From assembly GCA_934646865.1 (NCBI GenBank), contig CAKUEU010000022.1, positions 1 through 27,696 on the forward strand: a stretch of 27,696 nt of DNA, written 5' to 3'. This DNA is from an uncultured Collinsella sp. (GTDB lineage: Bacteria; Actinomycetota; Coriobacteriia; Coriobacteriales; Coriobacteriaceae). Shown here one piece after another: positions 23,969-27,696 of the stretch. The notes under the pieces were generated by a model. The model did not search any database. It saw nothing but the letters and a program-made list of their open reading frames with translations, and was not told the origin of the DNA. Numbering within the stretch: position 1 is the first letter of the stretch; each line of letters opens with the position of its first letter. Both the position numbers and the translations under genes were made by a program.

Positions 23969-24955
23969 CTACTCGTCGTCCTCGTCGTTGGGATCGCCCT
24001 TGAGGGTGTTGATGTCCAGATACTGGTTATCGTCCTCTTTTTGCTGGGTCTCCGACTCCGCTTGGGTGGGGCCGCGGAACAGCTGGAATCCTTCAAACGC
24101 GATCATGCCGAGCAGGGCAATGACAATGGCGATAAAGGCGACCTTGACTGCCTGCGGAAACTCCGAGAAACGCATGGACTTTTCCTCGGCGTAATAATCG
24201 GCGAAGCGCTCTTCGCCCGTGCTTTTTGTGTACGCCGGCGCGGACACGGCTTCCGAATCATATTCCGGTGCAGGCGTGGCAGCGTATGGGTCGTCGACGT
24301 AATCGCTCGATGCGGCGCCGTAATCCTCGGTCTCGATGCGACCGGTACCAGCATAGCCATCGGAATAATCGGAATATGCTGCACCGTCATCATATGCCAC
24401 GGCACTTGTATCGGCAGCATACAGAGGGTTAACCGGAACGTCGAGCGCCGGCATGCCGGTAGAGGTCTCGTCCAGATCGGCTGCAGCCCAGGAATCGTAG
24501 GCGACCTGATGGCCTGAGGGGTCGTCGAGCCTCATGACGGGAGGCTTGCGTGCCGCAGGGATAGGCAACTGCTGGGCACTGTACATAACGGTGCTATCGG
24601 CCGATTTGCCCCGCGTCGCCGCAGCGAGAAATGCCGCCGTCTCTGACGGGTCGCTTGCGGGGCGGGGAGCGGGCATGGTTGCCGGAGCAGGCGTGGGCGT
24701 CGGTGCGGCCACGGGTGCCGAAACAGGCGATTGCACAGGTGCCGCCGCGGGTTTCGGCGCGAGCGAGGGATCGGGGCTCGACGGGCGAGCGCCGCCGCCC
24801 ATGAGTTCGTCGGCAGTCCAAGGGCGGTCGCTCATCACGTCATCAAGGCTCAGCGAAAACAGGTCGTCTTCACCCTCATCGAACATGCGGTGCACATGTC
24901 CACCAATTGCCGGAATCAATCCGCGACCGGTGCATGATGCCTTGCTCAACGCCAT
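23969..24955 (-). CDS. Single-pass membrane protein with long disordered N-terminal region
   Basis: GAAAGGGTGG lies about 9 bp before ATG 24955, giving 328 residues; the longer frame overlaps the next gene's terminator and coding region and is rejected. After MALSKASCTGRGLIPAIGGH comes an acidic segment (FDEGEDDLFSLSLDDVM), a Pro/Ala-rich stretch and a Tyr/Asp-rich stretch up to about residue 250. One membrane segment (VAFIAIVIALLGMIAFEGF, about 271-289) and a short acidic tail follow. With no signal peptide the long part is probably cytoplasmic. Proteins of this build occur in actinobacteria near cell-envelope or division functions, but no domain supports a specific role. I do not recognise the family. 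Confidence 0.75.
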   Translation of the reverse strand: MALSKASCTGRGLIPAIGGHVHRMFDEGEDDLFSLSLDDVMSDRPWTADELMGGGARPSSPDPSLAPKPAAAPVQSPVSAPVAAPTPTPAPATMPAPRPASDPSETAAFLAAATRGKSADSTVMYSAQQLPIPAARKPPVMRLDDPSGHQVAYDSWAAADLDETSTGMPALDVPVNPLYAADTSAVAYDDGAAYSDYSDGYAGTGRIETEDYGAASSDYVDDPYAATPAPEYDSEAVSAPAYTKSTGEERFADYYAEEKSMRFSEFPQAVKVAFIAIVIALLGMIAFEGFQLFRGPTQAESETQQKEDDNQYLDINTLKGDPNDEDDE

Positions 24956-25040
24956 TCTGTTCCACCCTTTCGAAATACTAATGACATCGATTATATGGAA
25001 CTTCCCAAGCGGCTCGGTCTTGGATTCGTGCATTCCAGAA

Positions 25041-25068
25041 CTCACACCCAAAAGGGTAGGGGTGTGAG
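25041..25068 (-). terminator. Hairpin terminator after the second regulator
   Basis: CTCACACCC (25041-25049) and GGGTGTGAG (25060-25068) form a perfect 9-bp stem with a 10-nt loop, 8 bp past the regulator stop on the minus strand. The T tract is inside the loop and not after the stem, so termination is likely but not certain. Confidence 0.55.
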
Positions 25069-25076
25069 CGGGCTGC

Positions 25077-25730
25077 CTACTTGTCGCTGGCCGCAGCCTT
25101 GGCCTCGTTGAGATAGCTATAGAAGCTGTACTTGGAGATGCCAAAGAACTCGCAGGCGCGTTCGCTCGACTTGGAAATGAGGAAGGCGCCGCGACGGTCG
25201 AGGTAGCCAATGGCGCGAATGCGCTCGTCTTTGGTCATGAGCGCTGCGGGCTTGCCTACATATTGCTCGCACTCGCGCAGCAGATCCTCGAGCAGGTCGC
25301 CGATGTTTTTGGTAATGGGCTCGGGCTCGGTGTATCCCGTGCCGCCGGTGCCGGTGAAAGCGTCGAGCGAGCGCTCAAAAGCCTTCATAAGCGTGATGTC
25401 AAAGTTAATGCCCAAAATGCCGACGGGCTTGCCCTCGTCGTTGCGGATAAAGATGGTCGAGGACTTGAGCAGCTTGCCGTCGGTGGTTTTGGTGAGGTAC
25501 GGCTCGCGGTCGCGTACCTCGGTGGCGCCCTCGTGCATGGACTCAAACACAATATGACTGGGGCCATCGCCCAGCTTGCGCCCGCTTACGTGGCCGTTTT
25601 CGATCACCACGATGGAGTGGTCTACGTCGTCGGTCTCAAGATCGTGAACGACAACTTCGCAGTTGGGGCCAAACTGCAGCGCCAAACCGTGTGCGAGGCG
25701 CTTATAAAACTCAATCTGTGCGGGGGTCAT
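25077..25730 (-). CDS. YheO/DauR-type transcriptional regulator (PAS-like + HTH), dpaL side
   Basis: AGGAAGG lies 5 bp before ATG 25730, giving 217 residues; an upstream in-frame ATG adds 10. The PAS-like YheO domain shows NCEVVVHDLETDDVDHSIVV, IENGHVSGRKLGDG and STIFIRNDEGKPVGILGINF. The C-terminal helix-turn-helix shows RIRAIGYLDRRGAFLISKSS and FFGISKYSFYSYLNEAK. It is a paralogue of the 4340-4996 regulator with the same domain order but clearly diverged sequence. It is transcribed away from dpaL, with two copies of a palindrome in the shared intergenic region, so regulation of dpaL and of itself is the natural inference; the ligand is unknown. Confidence 0.87.
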   Translation of the reverse strand: MTPAQIEFYKRLAHGLALQFGPNCEVVVHDLETDDVDHSIVVIENGHVSGRKLGDGPSHIVFESMHEGATEVRDREPYLTKTTDGKLLKSSTIFIRNDEGKPVGILGINFDITLMKAFERSLDAFTGTGGTGYTEPEPITKNIGDLLEDLLRECEQYVGKPAALMTKDERIRAIGYLDRRGAFLISKSSERACEFFGISKYSFYSYLNEAKAAASDK

Positions 25731-25849
25731 GGGTGCCTTCCTAAAAATTAGTTTGGGCACACTTTGCCATAAACCCCACTTGTTCGCAAATAACGAAAGT
25801 GTCGCTGCATTATGTGACCGTTCGGCGGCGAAAAGGTACCGATTACGGC

Positions 25850-25864
25850 AACAAACAATTTGTT
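25850..25864. promoter_or_regulatory. Operator-like palindrome, copy 1
   Basis: AACAAA-CAA-TTTGTT, perfect six-base arms around a 3-bp centre. With the flanks of copy 2 the shared site can be written CTAACAAANNNTTTGTTAG. It lies in the 277-bp gap between the divergent regulator and dpaL. Confidence 0.6.
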
Positions 25865-25900
25865 AGGTTTTCCAATCAAAAAGTGTGATAGAACATTGCT

Positions 25901-25915
25901 AACAAACTTTTTGTT
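25901..25915. promoter_or_regulatory. Operator-like palindrome, copy 2
   Basis: AACAAA-CTT-TTTGTT, the same arms as copy 1 with a different centre, exactly 51 bp further on and 92 bp before the dpaL start. The two copies could bind regulator dimers on nearly the same DNA face (51 bp is close to five turns). Confidence 0.6.
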
Positions 25916-26007
25916 TGGCATCCACATAAAAGTTCAGCCGCATGAATGGGAATGAGCTGAAACGCGTATGCGGGGGCCGGCAAGAGAGGACTTAAGGAGT
26001 TCACCGT

Positions 26008-27222
26008 ATGGCCGATAAGATCCAGTGGGCGAGCAACACGATGCCCAAGAGCGATGACAAGCACTTGGGAATCATGAGCCTCGACCACGTGAAGAAGGCC
26101 CGCGCCTTCCACCAGTCGTTCCCCCAGTACACCGTCACTCCGCTTGCCCGCCTGGACGGCCAGGCCGCGCGCCTGGGCCTGTCCAACCTGTGCGTTAAGG
26201 ACGAGAGCTATCGCTTTGGCCTCAACGCCTTTAAGGTTCTGGGCGGCTCGTTTGCCATGGCCAACTACATTGCCGACGAGACCGGCAAGGACGTTGCCGA
26301 CTGCACCTTCGATTACCTGACCTCCGATCAGCTGGCCGAGGACTTTGGCCAGGCTACCTTCTTTACCGCCACCGACGGCAACCATGGCCGCGGCGTGGCA
26401 TGGGCTGCCAACAAGCTGGGCCAGAAGGCCGTCGTGCACATGCCCAAGGGTTCCACCAAGCCCCGCTTCGACAACATCGCCGCCGAGGGCGCCACGGTGA
26501 CCATCGAAGAGGTCAACTACGACGAGTGCGTGCGCATGGCCGCCGCCGAGGCCGACGCCTGCGAGCGCGGCGTCATCGTTCAGGACACCGCCTGGGAGGG
26601 CTACGAGAAGATCCCGTCCTGGATCATGGAGGGCTACGGCACCATGGCTTCCGAGGCTGCCGAGCAGCTGCGCGAGATGGCCATCAACCGCCCGACGCAC
26701 GTCTTTGTCCAGGCTGGCGTGGGTTCGCTCGCCGGCGCCGTGGTGGGCTACTTCACCAACCTGTATCCCGATAACCCGCCCACCTTCGTCGTGGTCGAGT
26801 GCGCTCCTGCCGCCTGCCTGTACAAGGGCGCTGCCGCCGGCGACGGCGACCCGCGCATCGTGGACGGCGACATGCCCTCCATCATGGCCGGCCTGTGCTG
26901 CGGCGAGCCCAACATCCTGGGCTGGGATATCCTGCGCAACCACACCACCGCCTTCGTGTCCTGCCCCGACTGGGTCACCGCTCGCGGCATGCGCACCCTG
27001 GGCGCTCCCGAGAAGGGCGATCCGCGCGTCATCTCCGGCGAGTCCGGCGCTGTGACCACCGGCCTGGTCGAGACCCTCATGCTCGATCCCGAGTACGCCG
27101 AGCTCAAGGAGCTCATCGGCCTGGACAAGACGAGCTCCGTGCTCTGCTTCTCCACCGAGGGCGATACGGATCCGGATCAGTACCGTCGCATCGTCTGGGA
27201 GGGCGAGTATCCCACTTGCTAG
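26008..27222 (+). CDS. dpaL: Diaminopropionate ammonia-lyase
   Basis: AAGGAG lies 8 bp before ATG 26008. The 404-residue PLP enzyme (E. coli YgeX type) converts 2,3-diaminopropionate to pyruvate and two ammonia through 2-aminoacrylate. Visible are the PLP lysine Lys76 in RFGLNAFKVLGGSFA, the catalytic aspartate Asp123 in TATDGNHGRGVAW, the glycine-rich phosphate loop VQAGVGSLAG, and the conserved end SSVLCFSTEGDTDPDQYRR. The length is normal. The gene is divergent from a YheO/DauR-type regulator and followed by ygeY, as in other purine degradation loci where it handles a late intermediate. RidA (3837-4214) would deal with released aminoacrylate. Confidence 0.95.
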   Translation: MADKIQWASNTMPKSDDKHLGIMSLDHVKKARAFHQSFPQYTVTPLARLDGQAARLGLSNLCVKDESYRFGLNAFKVLGGSFAMANYIADETGKDVADCTFDYLTSDQLAEDFGQATFFTATDGNHGRGVAWAANKLGQKAVVHMPKGSTKPRFDNIAAEGATVTIEEVNYDECVRMAAAEADACERGVIVQDTAWEGYEKIPSWIMEGYGTMASEAAEQLREMAINRPTHVFVQAGVGSLAGAVVGYFTNLYPDNPPTFVVVECAPAACLYKGAAAGDGDPRIVDGDMPSIMAGLCCGEPNILGWDILRNHTTAFVSCPDWVTARGMRTLGAPEKGDPRVISGESGAVTTGLVETLMLDPEYAELKELIGLDKTSSVLCFSTEGDTDPDQYRRIVWEGEYPTC

Positions 27223-27238
27223 CAGGTTAGACCTGTCC

Positions 27239-27356
27239 GGAGGCAGCCGGAGGACTTTACTCCCTGCTCGGACAGTCCTGCTCGCACGGAGAGCACATTA
27301 AGTGCTCTCCGGTTCGTGCGGAACTCGCGACGGAGTAAAGTCCTCCGTCCGCCTCC
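27239..27356 (+). repeat. Large multi-arm inverted structure between dpaL and ygeY
   Basis: Nested inverted repeats: GGAGGC/GCCTCC (27239-27244, 27351-27356), CGGAGGACTTTACTCC with its complement (27248-27263, 27332-27347), and an inner GGAGAGCAC/GTGCTCTCC around ATTAA (27288-27296, 27302-27310). A direct repeat CCTGCTCG lies in the left half. There is no T tract. It could be an RNA element that sets the dpaL/ygeY ratio, or an inserted palindromic element. Confidence 0.6.
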
Positions 27357-27423
27357 TATGGTTACTTGCTTGTGGGGTGTTCGACCTCACGTTGCTTGGC
27401 ACAAGTGATCTGTCTGAAAAATC

Positions 27424-27435
27424 TACCTGTAGGTA
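27424..27435 (+). promoter_or_regulatory. Small palindrome before ygeY
   Basis: TACCT-GT-AGGTA sits 25 bp before the ygeY start codon and 9 bp before its ribosome site. A CTTGTG/CACAAG inverted pair lies upstream (27369-27374, 27400-27405). Either could be an operator; nothing more can be said. Confidence 0.3.
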
Positions 27436-27460
27436 AACCCTTGTAGAAAGGTTAACTGTT

Positions 27461-27696
27461 ATGACTAAGGAACTCGATTTCGAGGCAATTAAAAACGCTG
27501 CTGAGTCTCATCGTGCGGACATGACGCGTTTTCTTCGCGCCATGATCTCGCACCCCTCTGAGTCCTGCGAGGAGGGTGAGGTTGTCGCTTGCATCAAGGC
27601 CGAGATGGAGAGCCTTGGCTATGACGAGGTCAAGGTCGACGGCCTGGGCAACGTTATGGGCTTTATGGGCGAGGGCGACAAGATCATCGCCATCGA
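27461..27696 (+). CDS. ygeY: YgeY-type M20-family hydrolase (3' end outside window)
   Basis: AGAAAGG lies 9 bp before ATG 27461. The 78 visible codons read MTKELDFEAIKNAAESHRAD, FLRAMISHPSESCEEGEVV and DEVKVDGLGNVMGFMGEG, the typical start of M20 metallopeptidase-like amidohydrolases and closest in pattern to YgeY, the selenium-metabolism-linked hydrolase. The metal-binding residues lie beyond the window. Placement right after dpaL matches the ygeX-ygeY order in other purine degradation loci. Its likely role is hydrolysis of a ring-opened purine intermediate. Confidence 0.85.
   Translation, partial: MTKELDFEAIKNAAESHRADMTRFLRAMISHPSESCEEGEVVACIKAEMESLGYDEVKVDGLGNVMGFMGEGDKIIAI

Noticed and set aside
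24956..25210. N-terminal extension of the membrane protein to 25210
   Set aside because: It overlaps the terminator and coding region of the neighbouring regulator on the same strand, and a good ribosome site supports the start at 24955.

Overview
The window looks like chromosomal DNA from a high-GC, anaerobic gut actinobacterium of the Coriobacteriia, most likely a Collinsella-type organism. This is inferred from codon use, protein style and a sortase-type surface protein ending in a LAVTG motif. It carries a selenium/molybdenum-hydroxylase-linked purine (urate/xanthine) degradation locus of the kind described in gut anaerobes. No rRNA, tRNA, CRISPR-cas locus or complete insertion sequence was seen.

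Layout. Positions 1-3524 are housekeeping genes: the 3' end of a DeoR-type regulator, then an RluA-type pseudouridine synthase and a large U32-family protein, both on the minus strand. Positions 3837-14736 hold the first purine block: ridA, a YheO/DauR-type regulator divergent from an NCS2 purine permease, ssnA, ygfK, an RnfB-like polyferredoxin, and a fused 2Fe-2S/molybdopterin hydroxylase (xdhD type). About 11 kb of accessory DNA follows (about 14840-25070): an AbiEi/DUF559-like nuclease-fold gene, an ATPase-DUF234 gene, a decayed DUF4143 ATPase, a frameshifted helical protein, a repeat-containing surface protein, a small hypothetical gene and a single-pass membrane protein. A second YheO/DauR-type regulator, divergent from diaminopropionate ammonia-lyase (dpaL/ygeX), and the start of ygeY (25077-27696) resume the purine locus.

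How the genes fit together. The permease would import urate or xanthine. The XdhD-type hydroxylase, YgfK and the polyferredoxin form a plausible redox module acting on the purine ring. SsnA and YgeY are hydrolases for ring opening and later steps. DpaL deaminates 2,3-diaminopropionate through 2-aminoacrylate, the reactive intermediate that RidA quenches. Each of the two related regulators faces a pathway gene, and the dpaL-side intergenic region carries two copies of a 15-bp palindrome.

The most unusual structure is a repeat family in the accessory region. A 14-bp half-site (consensus GGAAASYRYRTCCC) and its reverse complement alternate with near-clockwork spacing: always 32 bp from a forward to the next reverse copy, and 29 or 30 bp from a reverse to the next forward copy. 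There are 17 half-sites at 14847-15352, 10 at 16684-16976, and a compact perfect pair 21 bp apart at 18523-18557. All steps are close to whole numbers of DNA helical turns. The arrays bracket the nuclease-like gene and the ATPase genes. Three other short repeat systems (17034-17085, 18615-18683, 23788-23898) lie at or near ATPase-type genes or where one may have been lost.
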